From assembly GCF_028993555.1 (NCBI RefSeq), contig NZ_CP118611.1, positions 1,945,501 through 2,009,500 of the forward strand: 64,000 bases of DNA, given 5' to 3'. Source of the stretch: Ensifer adhaerens (GTDB taxonomy: Bacteria; Pseudomonadota; Alphaproteobacteria; Rhizobiales; Rhizobiaceae). Shown here piece by piece: positions 15,442 through 24,232 of the stretch (positions are counted from its first letter, which is position 1; every line of letters starts with the position of its first letter). Both the position numbers and the translations under genes were made by a program. The notes below the pieces were generated by a model. It saw only the letters and a program-made list of their open reading frames with translations, was not told the DNA's origin and did no database searches.

Positions 15442-16413
15442 ATGGGTGCACGCGACGATATCGAGCAACTTGGCAAGCGCATCGGCGAAGCGATCATCGG
15501 CCAGGAAGGCATGATCGAACGGTTGCTGCTGGGCTTGCTCAGCAACGGCCATCTGCTGGTCGAGGGCCTGCCGGGGCTGGCCAAGACCCGGGCTATCAAG
15601 AGCATGGCGAAGAACCTCGACGCGGAGTTGTCGCGCATCCAGTTCACGCCCGACCTTCTGCCCGCCGACATCACCGGATCGGAGATCTACTTTTCCGACG
15701 GCAGTAAAGGCGAATTCCGCTTTCAGGAAGGTCCGATCTTCGCCAATCTGATCCTGGCGGACGAGGTGAACCGTGCGCCGGCAAAAGTGCAATCGGCCCT
15801 GCTCGAAGCGATGGAGGAGCGCCAGGTCACCATCGGTGGCAAAAGCCACATGCTGCCGGATCTGTTTCTGGTGATGGCGACCCAGAACCCGATCGAGCAG
15901 GAAGGCACCTACCCGCTGCCAGAGGCGCAGCTCGACCGCTTCCTCATGCACATCCAGGTGGACTATCCCGATGCGACGTCGGAAGCCGATATCATGCGGC
16001 TCGTGCGCTCCGAGGAAATTCACGCGAAATCCAACAATCACGCGACGGAAAAACTCGCCCAGGATTCGGTGTTCACGGCGCGTCAGGAGATTTCGGCGGT
16101 CACCGTCTCCGAAGCAATCGAGAACTACATCGTCGCGCTCGTCATGGCCACCCGTTACCCCGACAAGGTCGACAAGGATCTCGCCAAATGGCTGCAGGTC
16201 GGCGTCAGCCCACGCGGCGTCATCGGTCTCGACAAGGTTTCACGGGCCCACGCCTGGCTGAACGGCCGCGACTTCGTCACCCCCGACGATGTGCAAGCCA
16301 CCGTGCATGACGTCTTTCGCCACCGGCTGGTGCTTTCCTACGAGGCGCATGCCGGCGGCACCACCGCCAACCAGGTGATCGACCGTATCGTCGAACTCGT
16401 CGCGGTCGCCTGA
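15442..16413 (+). CDS. MoxR-family AAA+ ATPase
   Basis: A 323-residue MoxR ATPase. Walker A is GLPGLAKT at residues 42-49; Walker B is LILADEVNRAP, followed by sensor-type motif FLVMATQNPIEQEGTYPLPE. The C-terminal lid contains SPRGVIGLDK. MoxR proteins act as chaperones that mature metal- or envelope-associated complexes together with VWA proteins. The ATG at 15442 is chosen because alignable sequence begins there; an upstream in-frame start at 15409 lacks support. It is the first gene of a six-gene Bat-type operon, with motif D in its promoter region. Confidence 0.93.
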   Translation: MGARDDIEQLGKRIGEAIIGQEGMIERLLLGLLSNGHLLVEGLPGLAKTRAIKSMAKNLDAELSRIQFTPDLLPADITGSEIYFSDGSKGEFRFQEGPIFANLILADEVNRAPAKVQSALLEAMEERQVTIGGKSHMLPDLFLVMATQNPIEQEGTYPLPEAQLDRFLMHIQVDYPDATSEADIMRLVRSEEIHAKSNNHATEKLAQDSVFTARQEISAVTVSEAIENYIVALVMATRYPDKVDKDLAKWLQVGVSPRGVIGLDKVSRAHAWLNGRDFVTPDDVQATVHDVFRHRLVLSYEAHAGGTTANQVIDRIVELVAVA

Positions 16414-16429
16414 GGATGGAGGTTCGTCG

Positions 16430-17425
16430 ATGGCCATATCCCTGCCGGCTCTCGCCCGTTCCCGCAGCATCGTAAAGCCCCGCCAGGCCGATACGACCGG
16501 CGTCTACACGTCGGTCGACACGCTCGTCGGCCTCGAGGCCATGGCCCGAGACCTGACCTTCCTGCGCAAGGCGCCGGTGCAGCGCCTGCTCGCTGGCCGC
16601 CATGAATCGCGCATGCGCGGCCGCGGCCTCTCCTTCGAGGAGCTACGCAACTATCTCCCGGGAGACGACATCCGCGCGATCGACTGGCGAGTGACGGCAC
16701 GCACCGGCAAGCCGGTCGTCCGCGTTTATGACGAAGAGAAGGACCGGCCGGCCCTGATCCTCGTCGACCAGCGCATCAACATGTTCTTCGGCAGCCGCCG
16801 TGCCATGAAATCGGTCGCCGCAGCCGAAGTTGCGGCGCTCTCGGCCTGGCGCGTGCTGGCGCTCGGCGACCGCGTCGGCGGCTTCGTCTTCGGTGACGAA
16901 GAGGTTACCGAGGTGCGCCCCTATCGGAGCCGCGAGGCGGTGATCCGGCTTGCCGACAGCATCGTTCGCCACAATATGGCACTGCAAGCGGGCTCGCAGG
17001 CGCCGCATGGCGCGGAGCAGCTCGACGTCGTGCTCACCACCGTCGCCAACGTTGCGCGGCATGATCACCTGATCATCGTCATCAGCGACTTCGACGGCTA
17101 CAGCCTCGAAACCCGCGACATGCTCTTGAAGCTCTCGGCCCACAACGATGTGATCTCCGTTCTCATCTACGATCCCTTCCTGCTCGAGCTGCCGCGCAAG
17201 GGTGACATCGTCTTCAGCGGCGGACTGCTCCAGGCCGAAGTGCAATTCGGTCATGGCAATGTGCGCGAGGCGATCGACAGCTTCGCCAGAAAACGCGGGC
17301 GCGCACTGCGCGCCTGGCAGGAGGAGCTCGGCCTGCCGATGCTGCCGATTTCCGCCGCCGAGGAGGTCGCGCCGCAGTTGCGCACCATGCTCGGCCAGCT
17401 CGCCAGCCGGCAACGGAGGCGATAG
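16430..17425 (+). CDS. DUF58 domain protein (Bat operon)
   Basis: A 331-residue protein with the DUF58 signature RGRGLSFEELRNYLPGDDIR near residue 65 and IDWRVTARTGKPVVR, followed by a degenerate VWA-like fold (ALILVDQRINMFFGS). DUF58 proteins regularly accompany MoxR ATPases. The start is 16 bases after the moxR stop, preceded by GATGGAGG. No membrane segment is evident. Predicted to be part of a cytoplasmic MoxR-VWA complex; exact biochemical role unknown. Confidence 0.9.
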   Translation: MAISLPALARSRSIVKPRQADTTGVYTSVDTLVGLEAMARDLTFLRKAPVQRLLAGRHESRMRGRGLSFEELRNYLPGDDIRAIDWRVTARTGKPVVRVYDEEKDRPALILVDQRINMFFGSRRAMKSVAAAEVAALSAWRVLALGDRVGGFVFGDEEVTEVRPYRSREAVIRLADSIVRHNMALQAGSQAPHGAEQLDVVLTTVANVARHDHLIIVISDFDGYSLETRDMLLKLSAHNDVISVLIYDPFLLELPRKGDIVFSGGLLQAEVQFGHGNVREAIDSFARKRGRALRAWQEELGLPMLPISAAEEVAPQLRTMLGQLASRQRRR

Positions 17426-17427
17426 CG

Positions 17428-17955
17428 ATGGCGACCGCCGCCCCTGCGAAAGACCCTTTGCTCGAGGCGACTCTTCGGCAGCTCGCCGACATCGCCATGC
17501 CTCAGCCCGTATCGATGATGCCGCAGACCTGGGCCTGGGCGGGGCTCGGCTGCGTCATACTCCTGCTGATTGCCTTCGCGTGCTGGCGCTGGTACCGGCG
17601 CTGGGAGGCCAATCGTTACCGTCGCGAAGCACTCGCCGACCTGAAGAAGATCGAGGGACGGCTCACCGCGCCCACGACCCGCGGCGACGCGCTCGTCGCG
17701 TTGCCCGTCCTCCTGAAGCGCACCGCCCTGGTGCTCTGGCCGCGCGAGAAGATAGCCGGGCTTCATGGCACGGGCTGGACCAGCTTCCTCGATGCCAATT
17801 CCGGAGGCCCGGTGTTCCCGATTGCCTCGGCGCGTTTCTTCGAGGAAGCCGAATATCGTGGCAGCGCGGCGCTCTGCGCCATCCCGGAGCCCGATGCGCG
17901 GGCCTATGCCGCCGCTGCACGTCACTGGATCGAGGCGCACCATGTACGTGCTTGA
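17428..17955 (+). CDS. DUF4381 membrane protein (Bat operon)
   Basis: A 175-residue protein with a single transmembrane helix near residues 33-54 (AWAGLGCVILLLIAFACW), followed by a basic cytoplasmic helix and the DUF4381-type region (LKRTALVLWPREKIAGLHGTGW). It starts two bases after the DUF58 stop, and its 3' end overlaps the following VWA gene by 14 bases. Proteins of this kind sit between DUF58 and VWA genes in Bat-like operons; function is not established. Confidence 0.85.
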   Translation: MATAAPAKDPLLEATLRQLADIAMPQPVSMMPQTWAWAGLGCVILLLIAFACWRWYRRWEANRYRREALADLKKIEGRLTAPTTRGDALVALPVLLKRTALVLWPREKIAGLHGTGWTSFLDANSGGPVFPIASARFFEEAEYRGSAALCAIPEPDARAYAAAARHWIEAHHVRA

Positions 17956-18946
17956 CCACGCCTGGGCGCTGATCTTTCTGCCACTGCCCTTCGCCGTCTG
18001 GTGGCTGCTTCCACCCTACCGCGAGCAATCCGCCGCAGTCAGGATACCCTTCTTCAAGGATATCACCGCGGCCGCCAATCTCGGGCCGACCGAGGGCTCC
18101 GTCGTTCCGAGAACCAATCTCGGTCAGAAGGCGATTGCGCCCATCTGCTGGGCACTGATCGTGCTGGCGCTGGCGCGGCCGCAATATGTCGAGCCGCCAA
18201 TCGAAAAGACCGAGCCACAGCGCGACCTCATGCTGGCGATCGATCTTTCGCAGTCGATGGACACGCGGGATTTCCGCGATCCCTCCGGCAATCTGCAGAC
18301 CCGCGTCGAGGCGGTGCACAAGGTGGTCGCCGACTTCATCGACCGGCGGCCGAACGATCGTCTCGGCTTGATCGCCTTCGGCGACGCGCCCTATCCGCTG
18401 GTGCCGTTCACGCTCGACCACAAGACGGTCAAGCTGATGCTGGCCGACAGCCTGCCCGGCATGGCCGGCCCGCGCACCGCGGTCGGCGACGCGATCGGGC
18501 TTGCGATCAAGATGTTCGACGAAAGCACCGCGCCGGACAAGGTGATGATCCTCCTGACCGACGGCAACGACACCGCCAGCAAGATGCCACCCGACAAGGC
18601 CGCCGGCATCGCCGCGGAGCGGAAGGTGGTGATCCACACAGTCGGAATTGGTGACCCCAGTGCGCAAGGCGAACAGAAGCTCGACACGGCGACCCTTCAG
18701 GGCATCGCCGAGACCACGAAGGGCCGCTACTTCTTCGGCCAGGACCAGGCGGGTCTGCAGAACATCTATGAACTGCTCGATCAGCTGACGCCGGCAAACC
18801 AGAAGACACTCTCCTGGCGTCCGCGCATCGAACTGTTCCATTACCCCCTTGGCGCAGCACTCCTGATGGTCCTCGTCTACCACGCCAGCATGTGGCTCCT
18901 CTCTTCAGTTGCCGAGCGCCGCCGGCGGCAGGAGGCAGCGCCATGA
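17942..18946 (+). CDS. batA: BatA-like VWA-domain membrane protein
   Basis: A 334-residue protein with N-terminal transmembrane helices (residues 6-24 and 62-80), a VWA domain with an intact MIDAS motif D101-L-S103-Q-S105 and LLTDGND, and a C-terminal transmembrane helix (YPLGAALLMVLVYHAS). This matches BatA: a metal-ion-dependent adhesion-like domain held between membrane anchors. The start ATG 17942 lies within the preceding gene's 3' end, and the stop overlaps the next start (ATGA). The symbol is by family resemblance. Confidence 0.88.
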   Translation: MYVLDHAWALIFLPLPFAVWWLLPPYREQSAAVRIPFFKDITAAANLGPTEGSVVPRTNLGQKAIAPICWALIVLALARPQYVEPPIEKTEPQRDLMLAIDLSQSMDTRDFRDPSGNLQTRVEAVHKVVADFIDRRPNDRLGLIAFGDAPYPLVPFTLDHKTVKLMLADSLPGMAGPRTAVGDAIGLAIKMFDESTAPDKVMILLTDGNDTASKMPPDKAAGIAAERKVVIHTVGIGDPSAQGEQKLDTATLQGIAETTKGRYFFGQDQAGLQNIYELLDQLTPANQKTLSWRPRIELFHYPLGAALLMVLVYHASMWLLSSVAERRRRQEAAP

Positions 18947-20514
18947 TCGCGGATTTCCATTTCCTGAGGCCGCTCTGGCTGCTGGCGCTTCTCGCCGTCC
19001 CTCTGCTCATCTACCTCGTCAGCCGGCGCGGCGATGTGCGCTCGCAATGGCAAGGCATGATCGCACCGCATCTGCTTGATCACCTGCTGATCGAAAAGGG
19101 CGGCAAGCGGCGCCTGCAGCCCGTGCACATTACGGCGGCGTTGATTGCTGTTGCCGCCGTCGCGGCCGCCGGACCGACCTGGCAGCGCGAGCGCCCGCCC
19201 TTCGTCGAAGATACCGCACCGCTGGCGATCGCCATCGACCTCAATCCGACCATGAACGCGACCGACATTTCGCCGACGCGGATCGAACGCGCCAAGCTCA
19301 AGGTCCAGGACATTCTCAGCCTCAGAAAAGGTTCGCGAACCGCGCTCTTTGCCTATGCCGGCTCCGCGCACATGGTGCTGCCGCTCAGCGACGACGCGGC
19401 ATTGGTCAAGACCTATCTCGCGGCACTTTCGCCCCAGATCATGCCGGTCGACGGCAAGGATACGGCAAAGGCCCTGCAGGAAGTCGAGAAGGGTCTGGCC
19501 AATGAAACGGTGCCCGGCACGATCCTGTTCATAACCGACGGGGTCGAGCGCTCTGCCTTTCAGGCGTTCGGCCAGTATCAGGGCCGCAACGCGCTGATGG
19601 TGCTCGGCATCGGCACGGTGGAAGGCGGCCCGGTGAAGACGGCCGACGGTGGGTTCCTGACCGATGCGACCGGCAGTCATGTTCGCTCCAAGCTGGATGT
19701 CGACAGCCTCAAGGCGCTGCAGTCCGCATCCAAGGCCGAGGTTGCGACCGTCACGGCTGATGATGCCGACGTGCGCTGGATCGTCAGGCGCATCCAGACC
19801 AACTTCGCTGCAAAGACCGCCGAGGGGCTGACCCGCTGGCACGATGCCGGCTGGTGGCTGACGATCCCGATTGCCGTCTTCGGCCTGTTCTGGTTCCGGC
19901 GCGGGTGGACCGTGCGCTGGGCCGTCTACCTGCTCGGCATCACCGTGCTCATGAGCAACGGGCGGGCTGAGGCCGCCGACAATCGCTTCCTCGACCTCTG
20001 GCTGACACCCGACCAGCAGGGCCGCCGCGCCTTCGAGCAGGGCGAGTTCCCAGGCGCCGCCGAGAAGTTCGCAGATCCTTCCTGGCGCGGGGCTGCGCTC
20101 TACCGTGCCGGCCGTTTCGAGGACGCGATCGACGCCTTTGCCGAAACCGATACGGCCGAGAGCTACTACAATCAGGGCAACGCCCTCATGCACCTCGGCA
20201 AGCCGGAAGAGGCGATTGCGGTTTATGAGCAGGCCTTGAAACGCCGCCCCGACTGGCCCGACGCGGAAAAGAACCTGGCCGCTGCGAAAAAATTCAAGGC
20301 CGACAAGGACAAGCAGGAACAGGACGCACAACAGGAACAGGCAGGCATAGACCCCGACCAGGTCCAGTTCGACGACAAGGGCAAGAAAGGCACAGAAGCG
20401 ACGATCCAGGGTGGACCACAGACGACCGACATGTGGATGCGCAACATTCAGGTCTCGCCCGCCGAGTTGCTCGCGCGAAAATTCGCGATCGAGGCAAAGG
20501 AGGCAACGCCGTGA
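18943..20514 (+). CDS. BatB/BatC-like VWA plus TPR protein
   Basis: A 523-residue fusion of two functions that are separate in some Bat operons. Two N-terminal transmembrane helices come first, then a VWA domain (about 90-270), two more transmembrane helices (about 300-345) and a TPR region at about 370-470 (ESYYNQGNALMHLGKPEEAI). The C-terminal tail is charged (KADKDKQEQDAQQEQ). The MIDAS motif is degenerate: D99-L-N101-P-T103 replaces DxSxS, which may still bind metal through Thr or Asn, or may be inactive. It overlaps both neighbours by 4 bases (ATGA and GTGA). Confidence 0.88.
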   Translation: MIADFHFLRPLWLLALLAVPLLIYLVSRRGDVRSQWQGMIAPHLLDHLLIEKGGKRRLQPVHITAALIAVAAVAAAGPTWQRERPPFVEDTAPLAIAIDLNPTMNATDISPTRIERAKLKVQDILSLRKGSRTALFAYAGSAHMVLPLSDDAALVKTYLAALSPQIMPVDGKDTAKALQEVEKGLANETVPGTILFITDGVERSAFQAFGQYQGRNALMVLGIGTVEGGPVKTADGGFLTDATGSHVRSKLDVDSLKALQSASKAEVATVTADDADVRWIVRRIQTNFAAKTAEGLTRWHDAGWWLTIPIAVFGLFWFRRGWTVRWAVYLLGITVLMSNGRAEAADNRFLDLWLTPDQQGRRAFEQGEFPGAAEKFADPSWRGAALYRAGRFEDAIDAFAETDTAESYYNQGNALMHLGKPEEAIAVYEQALKRRPDWPDAEKNLAAAKKFKADKDKQEQDAQQEQAGIDPDQVQFDDKGKKGTEATIQGGPQTTDMWMRNIQVSPAELLARKFAIEAKEATP

Positions 20515-21884
20515 GCGCTCTATCCAATTTGCCTCGGCTGGTGACCTGGCTCATCGGCCTGTCGCTCTGGTTTGCCGGCGATACGCTCGCCGCCAACCCC
20601 TTCGCACGCGCCACGCTCGCGACCAAGGGAACGATTTATGCCGGGCAGCAGGTAGAGATCGACATCGACGTCTTCGTGCCGAACTATTTTTTGACCCCGC
20701 CGCAGTTTCCCTTGTTCGATCTTCAGGGTGCGGTGGTCACCATGCCCGACGACCGCGGCTTGAACCTCAACGAGACCGTCGATGGCGAGGCCTTTTCCGG
20801 CATCCGCAAGACCTATGTGATCACGCCACAGGCGGCGGGCAATTATGCCTTACCGACGATCGTGATCCCTTTCGGCTATGCCGCCGTACCGGGGCAGACG
20901 ACACAGGGCAAGGTAACGGTGCCACGGCTCAAATTTGCCGTGGAAGCGGTCCCGGGAAGTGTCGGCGGCGCACCCGGCGTGACCGCTGGCGAAATCACCA
21001 TCACGCAGACTTTCGACCGTGACCCGGCCGGCCTGCATGTAGGCGATGCGCTGGTACGCACCGTCACCACCCGGGCGGCTGGCCTCGCGCCCATGATGAT
21101 CCCCGAGCCCAGCTTGAAGGCCCCTGAGGGCGTCAAGATTTATCAGCACGATCCGGTGCTCTCGGAGGAACGCACGCCGCGCGGCGAGGTTGCCGCGGGA
21201 CTGCGCAAGGACACCGCAACCTACGTCTTTGCCGAGCCAGGCACCTTCTCTCTGCCGGCAATCACATTGGAGTGGTTCAACCCTCAATCCGGAAAGACCG
21301 AAACCGCCGGGGCCGACGGCGCGCAGGTGGAGGTCGGCGCGGCACCTGCAACGGAAGTTGCCCTTGCGCCGCCAGCACCGCCGCCCGCCGAAGAACCCTT
21401 CGATTGGTTGTGGTGGACTGCCGCCACAGCGGCTGTCCTGGCATTTGCGTTGCTGGTACAGATCGCCGCCAACCTGGCCGGCCGGCTGGAAACCTGGATC
21501 GACGCGGCGCTCACGCGCAACGCGCAATCGGAGGAGACGGCCTTTCGCCACGTTCTCGACGCTTGCCGCGACCACGACAGGGTACGGCTGGAGTCGGCTC
21601 TCGATCGCTGGTCGCGCAAGACCGGCAATGTGCCTCTTGCGAAATGGGTGGAGCGGTTCGCCGATCCGCAAACGAGAACTGCTTTCGCACACCAACGACA
21701 CGCCCGCTACGGCACTCTTCAATCGCAACACCAGCGGCCCGATTTCGCCCGACTGCGTAGCGGCTTGAAGGTGGCGCGACGAAGATGGCTGGAGGACGAT
21801 TTCTCCGATGACGACAGCCCGCCGACGGATGAATTGCCCGATCTCAATCCGGTGTTCGCCAACGCTTCCCACAAGCCCCTTTGA
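20511..21884 (+). CDS. batD: BatD-like exported protein
   Basis: A 457-residue protein starting at GTG 20511, which overlaps the previous stop. It has a signal peptide in the first 28 residues, a series of beta-rich domains (VEIDIDVFVPNYFLTPPQFP, then GNYALPTIVIPF) typical of BatD, and one C-terminal transmembrane helix (WWTATAAVLAFALLVQIAAN region, about 298-320) followed by a cytoplasmic tail. BatD is implicated in envelope stress and oxygen tolerance in Bacteroides, but its mechanism is unknown. It is the last intact gene of the operon. Confidence 0.85.
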   Translation: MSALSNLPRLVTWLIGLSLWFAGDTLAANPFARATLATKGTIYAGQQVEIDIDVFVPNYFLTPPQFPLFDLQGAVVTMPDDRGLNLNETVDGEAFSGIRKTYVITPQAAGNYALPTIVIPFGYAAVPGQTTQGKVTVPRLKFAVEAVPGSVGGAPGVTAGEITITQTFDRDPAGLHVGDALVRTVTTRAAGLAPMMIPEPSLKAPEGVKIYQHDPVLSEERTPRGEVAAGLRKDTATYVFAEPGTFSLPAITLEWFNPQSGKTETAGADGAQVEVGAAPATEVALAPPAPPPAEEPFDWLWWTAATAAVLAFALLVQIAANLAGRLETWIDAALTRNAQSEETAFRHVLDACRDHDRVRLESALDRWSRKTGNVPLAKWVERFADPQTRTAFAHQRHARYGTLQSQHQRPDFARLRSGLKVARRRWLEDDFSDDDSPPTDELPDLNPVFANASHKPL

Positions 21885-21905
21885 CGCCCGCGGCGCTGCC
21901 GGTGA

Positions 21906-22160
21906 TCGGCTCAGCCGTGGATCAAATATGCGAACTGGGTTCGTTCCGGCGAGTTGCAGCCCACACTGCCACCCCTCGTCGCCTCGCGCAGCGAGGTGCC
22001 ACTGGCCGACGCGCACAACCGGCTGATGCTTTTCTACCAGGCGTCGCTCAACGCCTATGCCGGCTATCGCGACGAATGGGCCCGCGACATGGAATTGCTG
22101 ATGCGGGTGGAACCGGACAATCCCTATTATCGCTGGTTCGTTTCGAGCAGCGAGCATTGA
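21906..22160 (+). pseudogene. Probable remnant of a further operon gene
   Basis: The frame 21906-22160 encodes a coherent peptide containing WIKYANWVRSGELQPTLPPL and RDEWARDMELLMRVEPDNPY, with protein-like composition. It has no ATG or GTG start; only a TTG at 21954 exists, without a ribosome-binding site. A stop codon at 21903 precedes it. It looks like the C-terminal part of a gene whose 5' end was lost, or that is frameshifted relative to 21881-21950. It could instead be a short TTG-started protein of 68 residues. Confidence 0.4.
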
Positions 22161-22272
22161 TCGCGCACTTGCGATTCCTGGCTTCCGCGCGACAGCAAAT
22201 CGTGCCGTATCGATAGACCAAGATTGAATCCTGCACAGAGCCAGAATAGCGCAAAATATTTGCACGGCAGCT

Positions 22273-22308
22273 GATGCCTCCGGCACAGATTTGCAACACA
22301 GAGGCATC
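22273..22308 (+). promoter_or_regulatory. Inverted repeat upstream of the thiazoline-hydrolase gene
   Basis: GATGCCTC at 22273-22280 is repeated inverted at 22301-22308 with a 20-base spacer, about 60 bases before the start at 22366. A second small palindrome, TCTGCC-CTAT-GGCAGA, lies close to the start. These may be operator or mRNA structures; no regulator gene is adjacent. Confidence 0.3.
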
Positions 22309-22365
22309 GCCGGCGTAGTATTCTCTCCCTGTTGATCTGCCCTATGGCAGACAGGGAGGCATTCC

Positions 22366-22902
22366 ATGGAAAAGACGGACAAACAAAACGTCGACAACAC
22401 CTCGCGCGCGGCGATGGATGGCGAGATCGGCATTCTCGCGCGCCGCCGCATCGAGGCCGGTATCATCGCGCCGATCTATGAGGCGATGCGCGAGGAGATC
22501 GGCGAGGAGCGCGCTCAGGCGATCCTCGACAAGGCAATCACAAAGGCCGCGATCGAAGCTGGCAGGACCTTTGCCGCAAAGACGCCCGGCGGCACCAACC
22601 TGCGCACCTTCCAGGAGTTGCAGGATCTCTGGACCCAGGACGATGCGCTTGTCATCGAGGTGACCAAGGCGACGGATGAGGAATTCCACTACAACGTCAA
22701 GCGCTGTCGCTACGCCGAGACCTATCGCGAGATGGGGCTCGGCCATATCGGGCACCTGCTTTCCTGCAACCGCGACGGCGTCTTCTGCACCGGCTACGAT
22801 CCGCGCATCACGCTCGAGCGTACCCAGACGGTGATGCAGGGTGCCTCCCATTGCGACTTCCGCTACCGTCTCAACAAGGACGCTCCGGAGCAGCCGAAAT
22901 GA
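22366..22902 (+). CDS. L-2-amino-thiazoline-4-carboxylate hydrolase-like protein
   Basis: A 178-residue protein resembling the ATC hydrolase family (PF14196 type). Features are a helical N-terminus (EIGILARRRIEAGIIAPIYE), the core FHYNVKRCRYAETYREMGL and Cys-containing SCNRDGVFCTGYDPRITLERTQT. In Pseudomonas, AtcB opens L-2-amino-thiazoline-4-carboxylate to N-carbamoyl-L-cysteine. The 4-base ATGA overlap with an M20 carbamoylase gene reproduces the AtcB-AtcC pairing and supports the assignment. Substrate identity still needs testing, since many members have unknown substrates. Confidence 0.75.
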   Translation: MEKTDKQNVDNTSRAAMDGEIGILARRRIEAGIIAPIYEAMREEIGEERAQAILDKAITKAAIEAGRTFAAKTPGGTNLRTFQELQDLWTQDDALVIEVTKATDEEFHYNVKRCRYAETYREMGLGHIGHLLSCNRDGVFCTGYDPRITLERTQTVMQGASHCDFRYRLNKDAPEQPK

Positions 22903-24152
22903 GTGCTGGAGCCTTGCGCACTGAGCCCAAGCGCATCAACACGCCGGCAACAATCGGCGACCGGCTGTGGAACGACATCGTCTCGACGGCGCGTTTCGGC
23001 GCTGCGGACAAGGGTGGGGTCACCCGCCTGACGCTGACCGACGAGGATCGTCAGGTCCGTGACTGGTTCGTCACCGAGTGCCGGGCGCTCGGCTGCACGG
23101 TCGAAGTCGACGGCATCGGCAACATCTTCGCAACCTATGCCGGCGAGGACATGTCGCTGCCGGCGATCGCCGTCGGCAGCCATCTTGATACGCAGCCACA
23201 GGGTGGCCGGTTTGACGGCATCCTCGGCGTGCTTGCCGGGGTCGAGGTGCTGCGTACGCTCAAGGAAACCGCCACATTGCTCCGCCATCCGCTGACGGTC
23301 GTCAACTGGACGAATGAGGAGGGGTCGCGTTTCTCGCCCGCGATGATGGGTTCAGGCGCCTTTGCCGGCGCGCTTGCACTCGACGCAGCGCACGCGCTCG
23401 CCGATCGCGAAGGTGTCACGGTCGGCACATCGCTCGATGCGATCGGCTATCGCGGCGAGACGAAAGTCGATCCGGCTGCCTTCGCGGCCTATGTCGAGCT
23501 GCACATCGAGCAGGGACCGCTGCTGGAAGCCTCCGCAACCGAGATCGGTGTCGTTACCGGCATCCAGGGGCTGCGCTGGTTCGACGTCGTCGTCACCGGC
23601 ACCGAGGCTCATGCCGGCAGCACGCCGATGGCCCAGCGCGACGATGCCCTTGTCGCCGCTGCCGAAATCGTGCTCGCCGTCCGCGACATCGCCCGCGAAA
23701 ATCCGCCCGGTGTCGGAACCGTCGGCTTCGTCGAGGTCGGTCCCAATTCGCGCAATGTCGTGCCCGGCGCAGTCCGGCTGCAGATCGACATGCGTCATCC
23801 GTCCGAGGCGGGCCTCGACCGGATGGAAGCCGCGTTGCAGGATGCCGTTGTGAAAGCCGGCGCAAACGCCGAACTGACGCGCATCTGGTCGAAAGCACCG
23901 GTCGTCTTTGATCCGTCGATCGTGGACGCCGTGCGGACCTCTGTAGAAGCTCTCGGTTATTCGGCCACGGACGTCGTATCGGGTGCCGGGCATGACGCGG
24001 CCCATGTCGCGACGGTCATTCCGACAGCGATGATCTTCGTGCCCTCCAAGGACGGCCTTTCGCACAACGAGGCGGAGTATACGTCGCCCGAAGAATGCGC
24101 CCGCGGCGCGGAGGTTCTGTTCCAGACGATCCTGGAACTCGACCGGCGCTGA
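22899..24152 (+). CDS. M20-family N-carbamoyl-L-amino-acid hydrolase (AtcC-like)
   Basis: A 417-residue hydantoinase/carbamoylase-type M20 metallohydrolase. Metal ligands are visible as H95 in GSHLDTQPQGGRFDG (with D106) and E140-E141 in NWTNEEGSRF; others lie in ELHIEQGPLL and the C-terminal GAGHDAAH. It cleaves N-carbamoyl amino acids to the free amino acid, CO2 and ammonia. Coupled to the ATC hydrolase-like gene it would complete release of L-cysteine. An allantoate- or ureidoglycolate-type activity is the main alternative, but no purine genes are adjacent. Confidence 0.85.
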   Translation: MSAGALRTEPKRINTPATIGDRLWNDIVSTARFGAADKGGVTRLTLTDEDRQVRDWFVTECRALGCTVEVDGIGNIFATYAGEDMSLPAIAVGSHLDTQPQGGRFDGILGVLAGVEVLRTLKETATLLRHPLTVVNWTNEEGSRFSPAMMGSGAFAGALALDAAHALADREGVTVGTSLDAIGYRGETKVDPAAFAAYVELHIEQGPLLEASATEIGVVTGIQGLRWFDVVVTGTEAHAGSTPMAQRDDALVAAAEIVLAVRDIARENPPGVGTVGFVEVGPNSRNVVPGAVRLQIDMRHPSEAGLDRMEAALQDAVVKAGANAELTRIWSKAPVVFDPSIVDAVRTSVEALGYSATDVVSGAGHDAAHVATVIPTAMIFVPSKDGLSHNEAEYTSPEECARGAEVLFQTILELDRR

Positions 24153-24179
24153 CCGTTCCTTCACCGAGCAAACAAGAAG

Positions 24180-24217
24180 CACCCACCGCAGTCCGTCTGC
24201 GGTGGGTGTTTGCATTT
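24180..24217. terminator. Bidirectional rho-independent terminator
   Basis: A perfect 12-bp stem, CACCCACCGCAG at 24180-24191 with 24197-24208 and a 5-base loop, is followed by TTTGCATTT. It lies between two convergent genes. Confidence 0.85.
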
Positions 24218-24232
24218 CAGGCTTGGCTGGCG

